From JAUNSR01 sp036655755 (lineage in GTDB: Bacteria > Bacteroidota > Bacteroidia > Bacteroidales > JAUNSR01), in contig JAVVPN010000075.1 in NCBI GenBank assembly GCA_036655755.1, positions 1-13,712 of the forward strand: a DNA stretch of 13,712 nucleotides. Direction: 5' to 3'. This document shows positions 7,041-13,712 of the stretch, in pieces; within the stretch, counting starts at the first letter, position 1, and each line of letters starts with the position of its first letter. A program made the translations under genes and the position numbers. The notes beneath the pieces are model-generated. The model saw nothing but the letters and a program-made list of their open reading frames with translations, had not been told where the DNA came from and made no database searches.

Positions 7041-7442
7041 ATGACACCAAAACAAAAAGCATACAAAGAGGAGAATGAACGATTTCTCGAAGAGAATCTG
7101 AAGAACGAAGGAGTGATGCAATTGCCTTGTGGCGTGCAGTATAAAATTCTTGTGAAAGGAAACGGCACGAAACCGACCCGTCGCAGCACCGTAAAAGTGC
7201 ATTATCGCGGTACGCTCATTGACGGCCGTGAGTTTGACAATTCCTTTTCGCGTCGCGCTCCCGAAATTTTCCGCGTCAACGAAGTGATTGAAGGATGGCA
7301 GGAAGCATTGATGCAGATGCCTAACGGATCGCGCTGGATGATTTATATCCCTTCTGAATTGGGATATGGCAAGCAGCAGGTTGATATTATTAAAGGATTT
7401 TCGACGCTGGTATTCGAAGTTGAATTGTTGGGGGTAAAATAA
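7041..7442 (+). CDS. FKBP-type peptidyl-prolyl cis-trans isomerase
   Basis: A 133-residue single-domain FKBP that catalyses cis-trans isomerisation of prolyl bonds. Residues 1-25 are a charged helix (KQKAYKEENERFLEENLKNEGV) like the end of the FKBP N-terminal dimerisation region. The catalytic domain spans about 30-133. Active-site residues seen are Tyr54 (VHYRG), Asp66 (FDNS), Val82-Ile83 and Trp86 (VIEGWQEAL), and Tyr109 (LGYG). The usual IPPN loop before the last strand is replaced by IIKGFSTLVFEVEL, so substrate choice may differ. There is no signal peptide, so it is probably cytoplasmic, whereas many Bacteroidota relatives are exported. The ATG at 7041 is chosen because an upstream TTG at 7020 lies inside the promoter element. 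Confidence 0.9.
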   Translation: MTPKQKAYKEENERFLEENLKNEGVMQLPCGVQYKILVKGNGTKPTRRSTVKVHYRGTLIDGREFDNSFSRRAPEIFRVNEVIEGWQEALMQMPNGSRWMIYIPSELGYGKQQVDIIKGFSTLVFEVELLGVK

Positions 7443-7453
7443 ATATAATTTTT

Positions 7454-7483
7454 TTTGATAGCGCCGGGCGTGTGTTATCTTTG
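7454..7483 (+). promoter_or_regulatory. Bacteroidota promoter for trmB-mrp
   Basis: TTTG at 7454-7457 and TATCTTTG at 7476-7483 are separated by 18 bp, close to the TTTG-N19-21-TAnnTTTG consensus. The ATG of trmB follows 16 nt after the -7 element. This is the best-formed promoter in the window. Confidence 0.7.
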
Positions 7484-7499
7484 TGATTAAACATAAGTT

Positions 7500-8261
7500 A
7501 TGGGAAAGAATAAGTTACAGAAGTTTGATGATATGACGTCGTATCCGCACGTTTTTCAATATCCTTTCGCGGTATTGAAAGAGCAGGGATTCGAAATGAA
7601 AGGAAACTGGGGAAAGAATTTCTTCAAAAACGACAATCCGATCGTGCTTGAGCTGGGTTGTGGAAAAGGGGAATATGCGGTTGGTTTAGCGCGTAAATAT
7701 CCCGATAAAAACTTTATCGGAGTAGATATCAAGGGGGCCCGTATGTGGACCGGTGCGAAAGCATCGCTCGAAGAGGGGCTTACCAACGTTGCCTTTCTGC
7801 GCACCAGCATCGAGCTGATTCATCATTTCTTTGCTGAAAACGAAGTGGCCGAAATCTGGATCACCTTCCCCGACCCGCAGATGAAAAAGGTAACCAAACG
7901 CCTTACATCGACCCGTTTTATGCAGCTGTATCTGCAGTTCTTGCGTCCGGAAGGGATTGTCCATCTCAAATGCGACAGTAACTTCCTGTTTACCTACACT
8001 TCCGAAATGGTAAAGGAAAACAACTTCCCTGTGCTTTACCATACAACCGATCTTTATCACTCGGATATCAACGATGAGGTATTGCTCTCTATCCAGACCT
8101 ACTACGAACAGCAGTGGATGGATCGCGGTATTCCGATCAAATATATTAAATTCCAGCCGCAGGCCCGCGATCCGTTCGTAGAGCCCGACGTGGAAATTGA
8201 ACTCGATTCTTATCGCAGCTACAACCGCAGCAAACGCAGCGGCAATGCGATGGGAAAATAA
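7500..8261 (+). CDS. trmB: tRNA (guanine-N7)-methyltransferase TrmB
   Basis: A 253-residue class I SAM-dependent methyltransferase that makes m7G46 in tRNA variable loops. SAM motif I is LELGCGKGEY (50-59), followed by FIGVDIKGARMW (72-83), with the acidic residue that binds the ribose. The TrmB signature WITFPDPQMKK lies at 120-130; the canonical Pro-Trp after FPDP is replaced by Gln-Met. The C-terminal family block is SIQTYYEQQWMDRGIPIKYIKF (197-218). An N-terminal extension (1-45) and a basic C-terminal tail (SYRSYNRSKRSGNAMGK) flank the domain. It is followed after 16 nt by mrp, probably as one transcript. Assignment is strong. Confidence 0.94.
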   Translation: MGKNKLQKFDDMTSYPHVFQYPFAVLKEQGFEMKGNWGKNFFKNDNPIVLELGCGKGEYAVGLARKYPDKNFIGVDIKGARMWTGAKASLEEGLTNVAFLRTSIELIHHFFAENEVAEIWITFPDPQMKKVTKRLTSTRFMQLYLQFLRPEGIVHLKCDSNFLFTYTSEMVKENNFPVLYHTTDLYHSDINDEVLLSIQTYYEQQWMDRGIPIKYIKFQPQARDPFVEPDVEIELDSYRSYNRSKRSGNAMGK

Positions 8262-8277
8262 AACCAGTTATTCGTTT

Positions 8278-9387
8278 ATGGCATTATATCCAAAACTAAT
8301 TCTCGATGCACTCGAACAGGTGCGCTATCCCGGCTCAGGCAAGAACCTGGTGGAAGCCGGCATGGTAGAGGATGATATGCGTATTGAGGGAACGAAAGTT
8401 ACCTTTTCGCTTATCTTCGACAAACCCAACGATCCGTTTATCAAATCGGTGGTAAAAGCGGCCGAAGCGGCCATTATCGCTTTTGTTGGTGAACCGATCG
8501 AAATCAAAGGCAACATCAGTGTCAAAGCCAAACAATTGGCGCGTCCCGAACCTGCCAAACTGTTGCCGCAGGTTAAAAACATCATCGCCATCTCTTCGGG
8601 TAAGGGGGGCGTAGGTAAATCAACCGTATCGGCCAATCTTGCCGTGGCGCTTGCCAAGCAAGGTTACAAGGTTGGGTTGCTCGATGCCGATGTATTCGGG
8701 CCGTCGATGCCGAAGATGTTCGGTATCGAAGATGCGCGTCCGCATCTTGAAAATATCGAGGGACGCGATCTGATCATTCCGGCCGAAAGCCACGGTGTGA
8801 AGATTCTTTCGGTAGGATTCTTTGTCGATCCGAAAAATGCTACCGTATGGCGTGGTTCGATGGCAGGCAATGCCTTGAAACAGCTGATCGGTGATGCGCA
8901 CTGGGGCGACCTTGATTACTTCTTGATCGACCTCCCGCCGGGCACCAGCGATATTCATCTGACCATCGTGCAGACCCTTGCTCTTACGGGAGCAGTCGTG
9001 GTAAGTACACCGCAGGAGGTTGCCCTAGCCGATGCCCGCAAGGGGATCGATATGTTCCAAAATGATAAGGTGAATGTACCCGTACTCGGCTTGGTTGAGA
9101 ACATGGCTTGGTTTACACCGGCCGAACTTCCCGAAAACAAATATTATTTGTTTGGCAAAGAGGGCGTGAAGCAGCTTGCCGAAGAGCTCAACGTACCATT
9201 GCTGGCGCAGATTCCAATCGTGCAGAGCATTTGCGAGGGAGGCGATTCGGGCGCTCCGGTAGCATTAAATGAAGATTCAATCACCGGCCGTGCGTTTATG
9301 CAACTTGCCGAAGAGGTGGTAAAGCAAACGGAGATCCGTAACGCAACGCTTCCGAAAACCGAACGCGTAGAGGTTACAAAGCATTGA
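8278..9387 (+). CDS. Mrp/NBP35/ApbC-family P-loop ATPase
   Basis: A 369-residue Mrp-family ATPase; relatives act as carriers in Fe-S cluster assembly. Residues 1-85 form the DUF59/MIP18-like domain (LDALEQVRYPGSGKNLVEAG...IKGNISVKA). The ATPase domain begins near 100 with the deviant Walker A ISSGKGGVGKST (105-116), then LLDADVFGPSMPKMFG, WRGSMAGNALKQLI and the Walker B-like LIDLPPGTSD (216-225). Where family members usually have a CxxC pair, this protein has NMAWFTPAELPENKYYLFG (275-293) with no Cys; the only Cys in the whole protein is residue 319 (SICEGG). ATG 8278 is chosen because the protein then starts at the conserved N-terminal helix; a TTG at 8197 would overlap trmB. Confidence 0.93.
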   Translation: MALYPKLILDALEQVRYPGSGKNLVEAGMVEDDMRIEGTKVTFSLIFDKPNDPFIKSVVKAAEAAIIAFVGEPIEIKGNISVKAKQLARPEPAKLLPQVKNIIAISSGKGGVGKSTVSANLAVALAKQGYKVGLLDADVFGPSMPKMFGIEDARPHLENIEGRDLIIPAESHGVKILSVGFFVDPKNATVWRGSMAGNALKQLIGDAHWGDLDYFLIDLPPGTSDIHLTIVQTLALTGAVVVSTPQEVALADARKGIDMFQNDKVNVPVLGLVENMAWFTPAELPENKYYLFGKEGVKQLAEELNVPLLAQIPIVQSICEGGDSGAPVALNEDSITGRAFMQLAEEVVKQTEIRNATLPKTERVEVTKH

Positions 9388-9411
9388 TATCTTTTCGATA
9401 GAATATACAAC

Positions 9412-9445
9412 AAAAAAGGGTGTGCCGAGGCATGCCCTTTTCTTA
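9412..9445. terminator. Rho-independent terminator shared by convergent genes
   Basis: AAAAGGG (9414-9420) pairs with CCCTTTT (9435-9441) and TGC (9423-9425) with GCA (9430-9432), with a two-base mismatch between the two helices and a CGAG loop. The A run before and T run after let it work in both directions, for mrp (+) and for the LytTR regulator (-), whose stop is about 25 nt away. Confidence 0.75.
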
Positions 9446-9470
9446 TATAGGTTAGTATGGAATTGAGCGG

Positions 9471-10163
9471 TCATTTATCCGAAAGCAGCTCCCTAAACAC
9501 CTCATTGCGCTGCGTGCGCCCGACGGGAATCGATGCGTTTTCAATTTTGAGCATATTACCCTCTATCTCATGGATATGCTCTTTGTTTACGATAAACGAT
9601 TTATGCACCTGTAAAAAACGGGGCGGCAACAGCTCGCCCATATTCCGTAAGGTGGAGTGGGTAACCACCTTTTCACCCGGAAGATGAATGATTACATAGT
9701 TTTCCATCGCCTCAACAAAAAGAATCTCGTCAAACCGGATTTTACGGATCGCATGGTCACTTTTGATAAAAAACGAATCGCGGCCGGCATCTTTGGTTTC
9801 GGTAAAGGCGCGTTGTGCTTTATTGACCGCTTTTACAAATCGTTCGAAAGAGATCGGCTTCAGCAAATAATCGCACACATCCAGCTCGTACCCTGTAAGG
9901 GCATATTTCTCAAAAGCGGTAGTGATAATCACCTTCGGCGCATTCACAAGCCCTTTCAATAAATCGATACCCGAAAGCAGAGGCATCTCAATATCGAGAA
10001 AAACCAAATCGACAGGCTTTTCCTGCAACAGTTGATTGAGTTCTAATGCATCGCGGCATATCCCTGTCAATTCCAGATTATTCAGCCGCTCTACATATTC
10101 CTGGATACCCTTTCGGGCCATCGGTTCGTCGTCGGTAATAACACAGCGTATCTTTTTTTGCAT
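9471..10163 (-). CDS. LytTR-family response regulator
   Basis: A 230-residue two-domain response regulator. The receiver domain (about 4-120) has the acidic pair Asp11-Asp12, phosphoacceptor Asp57 (FLDIEMP), Thr81-Thr82 and Lys102 (DYLLKP). The C-terminal LytTR DNA-binding domain (about 133-230) starts with FFIKSDHAIRKIRFDEILFVEAMENYVIIH and continues with THSTLRNMGELLPP, FLQVHKSFIVN and IPVGRTQRNEV. It is the partner of the kinase gene, whose stop lies 5 nt upstream. The ATG at 10163 is preferred; a TTG at 10172 would add three residues (MNC) and overlap the kinase stop. Its likely target is the paired repeat in front of the first gene of this operon. Confidence 0.93.
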   Translation of the reverse strand: MQKKIRCVITDDEPMARKGIQEYVERLNNLELTGICRDALELNQLLQEKPVDLVFLDIEMPLLSGIDLLKGLVNAPKVIITTAFEKYALTGYELDVCDYLLKPISFERFVKAVNKAQRAFTETKDAGRDSFFIKSDHAIRKIRFDEILFVEAMENYVIIHLPGEKVVTHSTLRNMGELLPPRFLQVHKSFIVNKEHIHEIEGNMLKIENASIPVGRTQRNEVFRELLSDK

Positions 10164-10168
10164 ACAAT

Positions 10169-11227
10169 TCAATTCTTGGTTTTTCGGTGGTCGGGTAAGT
10201 CGATTATCTGTTTAAGAATAAGGAGCGCCGTATACTGTTTCTTTTCGGGGTTCAGTATCAGCTCATAATTTCCGGGATAGAGCAGTTCGAGCCTTTTTCG
10301 TAAGTTTTCGAGCCCCAGTCCCGAATGCTTGTTTGCCGCAACAAATTCATCTGCCAATGAATTTATTACCTTGAAATACAGATCGCGCCCCTTGAAATAA
10401 AGTGAAATTTCGATGCGATGTTCGCCCCCTTCATATTTAAACGCGTTTTCAACAAATGGCTGGAAAAGAAGCGGGTATAATCGTAGCCCCGGATGCGTAT
10501 CCTCCAATTCAATTGTCAGTACAAGACATTCTTCTTTCCGCATTTTCTGAAGATCGGTATAAGAGCGAATATAGTTGAGCTCTTGCTGCAGCGTTACCGT
10601 TTCGGCGATGGTGTAAAGCTGGTAGCGGAGCAGGTCCGACAAATTCTCAATCGTGCGACGGGGAAGTGGGTTGTCTGCATCGATCTGAAAGTAAATAGTA
10701 TTGAGCGCATTAAATAGGAAATGAGGATGATATTGCGATTTGAGCAGTTGTAATTCTGTTTCCAGTTTTTCGCTTCGTAACTTTTCAAGCAGTAGTTTAT
10801 GTTCGCGCAATTGCTCGTCGATGCCGATTGACCGAATCCCTGCATAATAAGCCGTAGAGCACAGTACGGTAACAATCACTCCGATCACATAATCGGCTAC
10901 ATAGTGAGGCAGATTGCCATAGAGATGCAATAACCATACCGACAATAGGGCAAACATGGCGCATATGCAGCCCCACAACAAATATTCCAGCCAAAGAAAG
11001 GAGGTCTGGGTTTCGTTTTCGCGGCGTTTGAAATAGCGGATATTCATTTGAGCGATGAAATCGAGCAAATATCCCGCACCGATGCTCCATACGATTTCCG
11101 ATAGATTAACATATACCGAGCGCTGCCAAAAAATCATGCCGGTCTGCGTATCGCCTACCAATCGGATCATAGCTAATATCGCGAGCCCCAGAAACGGAGG
11201 TAAAAACCATTTGAATTTGATTGCCAT
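10169..11227 (-). CDS. LytS/YehU-type sensor histidine kinase
   Basis: A 352-residue membrane histidine kinase. The N-terminal third has about four hydrophobic helices (near 7-24, 42-60, 78-101 and 109-131) with little periplasmic material, then a coiled-coil-like stretch (EQLREHKLLLEKLRSEKLETELQLLKSQ, 138-165). The His_kinase domain contains YHPHFLFNALNTIYF (166-180), with His169 in the phosphoacceptor position. The ATP-binding parts are LFQPFVENAFKYE (N box, 254-266) and SGLGLENLRKRLELLYP (G box, 302-318). It lies 11 nt behind the outer-membrane barrel gene and 5 nt ahead of the LytTR regulator. With no sizeable periplasmic sensor domain, the signal is probably sensed in the membrane or through a partner protein. 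Confidence 0.92.
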   Translation of the reverse strand: MAIKFKWFLPPFLGLAILAMIRLVGDTQTGMIFWQRSVYVNLSEIVWSIGAGYLLDFIAQMNIRYFKRRENETQTSFLWLEYLLWGCICAMFALLSVWLLHLYGNLPHYVADYVIGVIVTVLCSTAYYAGIRSIGIDEQLREHKLLLEKLRSEKLETELQLLKSQYHPHFLFNALNTIYFQIDADNPLPRRTIENLSDLLRYQLYTIAETVTLQQELNYIRSYTDLQKMRKEECLVLTIELEDTHPGLRLYPLLFQPFVENAFKYEGGEHRIEISLYFKGRDLYFKVINSLADEFVAANKHSGLGLENLRKRLELLYPGNYELILNPEKKQYTALLILKQIIDLPDHRKTKN

Positions 11228-11238
11228 TGTAGTGCTTT

Positions 11239-13602
11239 TTACAAATTTATCCGATTCTTTTCATTATCATGAGGTTGCCTGTCTGAATTTTTCCATTTTT
11301 TTCCGCGGTTAAAGCTCCATGAGAGGCTCAGCTCAACCCGCCTTTTATCCTGACGCGAGGTTGCTTCGGTGTGAGCGCCCCCGATTTCAATGTTTAGTCC
11401 CTCCTGAATGGTGGATAATAAATCGCGTCCCGTCAGTATCAGTTGCAACCGGTCGCGGCAAAAACTCTTGCTGATGCCACACCACAATTCTCCCCCTCCT
11501 TTGATACGGGCTCTTCCTTCGGCAAACGGGGTATATAAATTGCCCGAAACCTCGGCACAGATTCCGGCCGGCAAATAGAAATGATTATTTACCTGAGCAA
11601 TCAGTGCGCTTTTCCCGTGGCGGCGGTTCGCCCCGCCCTCGCGGAAAGTGTATTCGCGGTAATAACCGTTGAGGTACACATTGCATTGCCAGAATTTTGC
11701 AGGCATAAACCCCATCAAATTGAGACGCACCCCCGTTTCCCATGCTCTCGGCAGGTTTTCGGGCATAATCATAACGCGGTTGTACTCCTGAAGGATGAAG
11801 TTTTTGGTAATCGCGTCTTTGCTATGGCTATAGTAGGGCATTATGCGCAATTTGTTGCGGTACATCCAAATCAGACTTACGGTATGGCTCAACTCTTCCC
11901 GCAGCAGGGGATTCCCTTTTTCGAAGGTATAATTATCGAAAATGCTTACTTGCGGGTTCAATTGGTTGTAGCCCGGACGTTTAATTCGCAGGGTATACTG
12001 CATCGAAATGCTCCCTTTCTCCGAATATTCATACCGGAGCGATGCGGTGGGAAACAGGTTGAGGTAAGAGCGGTTCATCAAGGTATCTCCGTTGATTTGT
12101 GTAAACTCGGCCCGAACACCCCCCTGCAGAGCCAGCCTGTTGATGCGCGTTTCGCCCGAAACGTAGAGGCCGCTGATCCATTCGTTGTAGGTGTGGTGGG
12201 TGTAACGGTTTTGCTGATTTAACTTGCTTAGGTTGGTGCGCGCGCCCACTTTGAGCGTGGTTCGCTCATTGAATGAATAGCGGTAGTCGGTTTGCAGCGC
12301 GTATAAGGCGACCTCGTTCCGGCTCTCGTCGTGAAATTCAGTATCCTCATCCGGAGTTGCATTGTTTTGCAACAAATGGGTGAGTTGCCCGGTTTTCCCC
12401 TTCTCCAGATAATAAATCAAATCAATATTAACCAGTAGCTCCCTTTTGGGCGAATCGCTGTAAAGCAGATACAGGTTATTCGACAGCCGATTGCGCGACG
12501 TTTGTTTCAAGCTGTTGCTCACACGAGTGGAGTCGGTGCTTTCGAAGGAGTGAAATTCCGATATGGCATGAATGGGAGCCTTAAAATGGTTCTGATTCCA
12601 ATTCGTTTCCAATCCGATGCGCACCGGTTTTGTCAGCTGATAATCGATACGTAGAGAGGGTGCATATCCTTTGTTGGTCTGCGTGCGATAGAACGACTGG
12701 TGTACGGCATGTTGTGATTCTTCCGGCTCATTGCTCTCGCCCGATATGCGATGCAGAAACAGATCGTTCTGCTCCTTTCGGTAGTAGTAACTCATATCGG
12801 CCATCATATAAAAAGCCCCTTTCTGATACTCGTATCTGCCGCTGATATTCCCATTTCCATACCGGCCTTGTCCCAGGTTCGCCGAGAAGAAAAACGATTC
12901 TCCCGACAGAAACTCTTTCCTGCGATTAATCCGGATGATACCGCCGATTCCTTCAGCTTCATACTCGGCCGGCGGGTTCTCTATCAATTCGATATTCTCA
13001 ACCTGTTCGCTGTCGAGCGAATTTAAAAGCACCGACAACTGGTCGCCGGATAACAACTGCTTGCGGTTATCGAGGTATAACAGTACCCCTTTTCTGCCAT
13101 TCAGCGACAATTCGCCTGCCGAGGAGAGTTGCACTCCCGGTAAACGGGGCAGGAGTTGCGCCATATTGCCTTTGGCCGTCCCGCTGCCCGGCCGGAATAT
13201 CAGTTTGTCGGCCATTAGTTTTAATACAGCGCGTTGGCCGGTTACCTTCACCTCGTTTAGTTGCAGTGTAGCCGCATTGAGCATCAAGGGCTCCATTTCA
13301 ACATTATCCTTCAATACGATTTGGCGCTCCAGTGTTTCGTATCCCAACAGCGAAATAGCGAGCATATAATCGTCCGGGTTCATATCTCCGAAGCGGTAAT
13401 GTCCCAGCGAATCGCATACTGCTTCCGCGATAAACAAAGAATCAGCACTTCTGAACAGCATGACTGTCGCATTCTCCGCAATCACCGCATCCGAAGTATA
13501 GACCGATCCTTTTAATTCGAATCCTGTCGGCTGTTGCGCTTGTAGTAAAATCAGGGAAATTTGAGTCGCTAAGAGTAAGAAAATAAATAATGACCGTTTC
13601 AT
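11239..13602 (-). CDS. TonB-dependent-receptor-like outer-membrane beta-barrel protein
   Basis: A 787-residue outer-membrane protein. A signal peptide (about 1-22, ending LLQAQ) is followed by a carboxypeptidase-regulatory-like domain (about 28-110; GSVYTSD, DSLGHYRFGDMNPDDYMLAISLLGYE), the LNEVKVTGQ junction (115-123) that resembles a TonB box, and a plug-like domain (about 125-228; MAQLLPRLPGVQLSSAGELS, ENIELIENPPAEYEAEGIGGIIRI). The rest (about 229-770) is a long barrel with alternating aromatic strands, as in the outer-membrane beta-barrel family of Bacteroidota. The final strand (VELSLSWSF) is followed by a hydrophilic tail of about 20 residues. No SusD-like partner is present. It heads the operon with the kinase and regulator, so a signalling role is likely; the substrate is unknown. 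Confidence 0.87.
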   Translation of the reverse strand: MKRSLFIFLLLATQISLILLQAQQPTGFELKGSVYTSDAVIAENATVMLFRSADSLFIAEAVCDSLGHYRFGDMNPDDYMLAISLLGYETLERQIVLKDNVEMEPLMLNAATLQLNEVKVTGQRAVLKLMADKLIFRPGSGTAKGNMAQLLPRLPGVQLSSAGELSLNGRKGVLLYLDNRKQLLSGDQLSVLLNSLDSEQVENIELIENPPAEYEAEGIGGIIRINRRKEFLSGESFFFSANLGQGRYGNGNISGRYEYQKGAFYMMADMSYYYRKEQNDLFLHRISGESNEPEESQHAVHQSFYRTQTNKGYAPSLRIDYQLTKPVRIGLETNWNQNHFKAPIHAISEFHSFESTDSTRVSNSLKQTSRNRLSNNLYLLYSDSPKRELLVNIDLIYYLEKGKTGQLTHLLQNNATPDEDTEFHDESRNEVALYALQTDYRYSFNERTTLKVGARTNLSKLNQQNRYTHHTYNEWISGLYVSGETRINRLALQGGVRAEFTQINGDTLMNRSYLNLFPTASLRYEYSEKGSISMQYTLRIKRPGYNQLNPQVSIFDNYTFEKGNPLLREELSHTVSLIWMYRNKLRIMPYYSHSKDAITKNFILQEYNRVMIMPENLPRAWETGVRLNLMGFMPAKFWQCNVYLNGYYREYTFREGGANRRHGKSALIAQVNNHFYLPAGICAEVSGNLYTPFAEGRARIKGGGELWCGISKSFCRDRLQLILTGRDLLSTIQEGLNIEIGGAHTEATSRQDKRRVELSLSWSFNRGKKWKNSDRQPHDNEKNRINL

Positions 13603-13639
13603 ACATGGGTTGTTTAGTGGTAGATTTTAATTGATGACT

Positions 13640-13670
13640 TAAAATTACCGATGCCCGAAAAGGCCCCCAA
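13640..13670 (-). promoter_or_regulatory. Predicted promoter of the receptor-kinase-regulator operon
   Basis: On the minus strand TTGG (13667-13670) and TAATTTTA (13640-13647) are 19 bp apart. The second matches TAnnTTTG in 7 of 8 positions. The predicted transcription start is near 13635, giving a leader of about 33 nt. Imperfect elements fit a promoter that needs an activator. Confidence 0.45.
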
Positions 13671-13679
13671 CTTTTTGTG

Positions 13680-13709
13680 ACCAACGGCAGGATTTCATTG
13701 ATGAACGGG
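13680..13709 (-). promoter_or_regulatory. Candidate LytTR-binding direct repeats
   Basis: On the minus strand CCCGTTCAT (13701-13709) and GCCGTTGGT (13680-13688) are direct repeats 12 bp apart, 21 bp centre to centre or two helical turns. Each matches the known LytTR consensus [TA][AC][CA]GTTN[AG][TG] at 8 of 9 positions. They lie 9 bp upstream of the -33 element, a good place for an activator, in front of an operon that itself encodes a LytTR regulator. Confidence 0.6.
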
Positions 13710-13712
13710 AGA

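Noticed and set aside
8197..8277. TTG start that would lengthen the Mrp protein by 27 residues
   Set aside because: It overlaps the 3' end of trmB, and the added residues are low-complexity translation of the trmB tail; the family start is at ATG 8278.
11581..12222. 213-codon open frame on the plus strand inside the receptor gene
   Set aside because: It is antisense to a well-supported barrel protein, its translation has no recognisable family, and no promoter is seen in front of it.
12935..13369. 144-codon plus-strand frame inside the receptor gene
   Set aside because: It is an antisense shadow rich in Ser and Thr, as expected from complementing barrel and plug codons.
1..13712. CRISPR array, insertion sequence, integrase or rRNA genes
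   Set aside because: No regularly spaced repeats, transposase or integrase motifs, or rRNA sequence were seen on either strand.

Overview
The window looks like a piece of a Bacteroidales (phylum Bacteroidota) chromosome. Evidence: several gene starts carry the Bacteroidota -7 promoter element TAnnTTTG and lack Shine-Dalgarno sites; there is a fimbrillin-type lipoprotein; the TonB operon has two ExbD genes; and a carboxypeptidase-regulatory/plug/beta-barrel outer membrane protein is linked to a LytS/LytTR sensor pair. A 14-base run of N shows a draft or scaffolded assembly. Genus cannot be fixed from sequence alone.

Layout. (1) 1-3834, minus strand: a tightly spaced operon exbB - exbD - exbD - tonB - small two-helix membrane protein - PstS-like lipoprotein (cut by the window edge). 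It is the proton-driven energy source for outer-membrane transport. (2) 3835-4262: AT-rich intergenic DNA with the N run and, just before the next gene, an 11-bp inverted repeat closing three small hairpins, which may be a structured 5' leader or small RNA. (3) 4263-5525: a YbjN-like protein of unknown function (+) and truC, a tRNA pseudouridine-65 synthase (-), overlapping tail to tail by 12 bp. (4) 5526-6985: a fimbrillin-like lipoprotein preceded by an inverted repeat. (5) 7015-9387, plus strand: an FKBP prolyl isomerase with its own promoter, then trmB (tRNA m7G46 methyltransferase) and an Mrp/ApbC-family P-loop ATPase 16 bp behind it. A terminator hairpin usable from both sides follows. 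(6) 9471-13602, minus strand: an apparent three-gene operon, outer-membrane beta-barrel receptor, LytS-type histidine kinase, LytTR response regulator. The spacings are 11 and 5 nt.

The most interesting point is that the last operon seems to carry its own control site. Two direct repeats (CCCGTTCAT and GCCGTTGGT on the minus strand) lie 12 bp apart just upstream of the predicted promoter of the receptor gene. Spacing and core fit the published LytTR-binding consensus, so receptor, kinase and regulator may form a self-regulating envelope-sensing circuit. Other points worth checking are the structured leader at 4172-4254, an Mrp protein lacking the CxxC Fe-S motif, and a truC promoter so close to the start codon that the mRNA may be leaderless.
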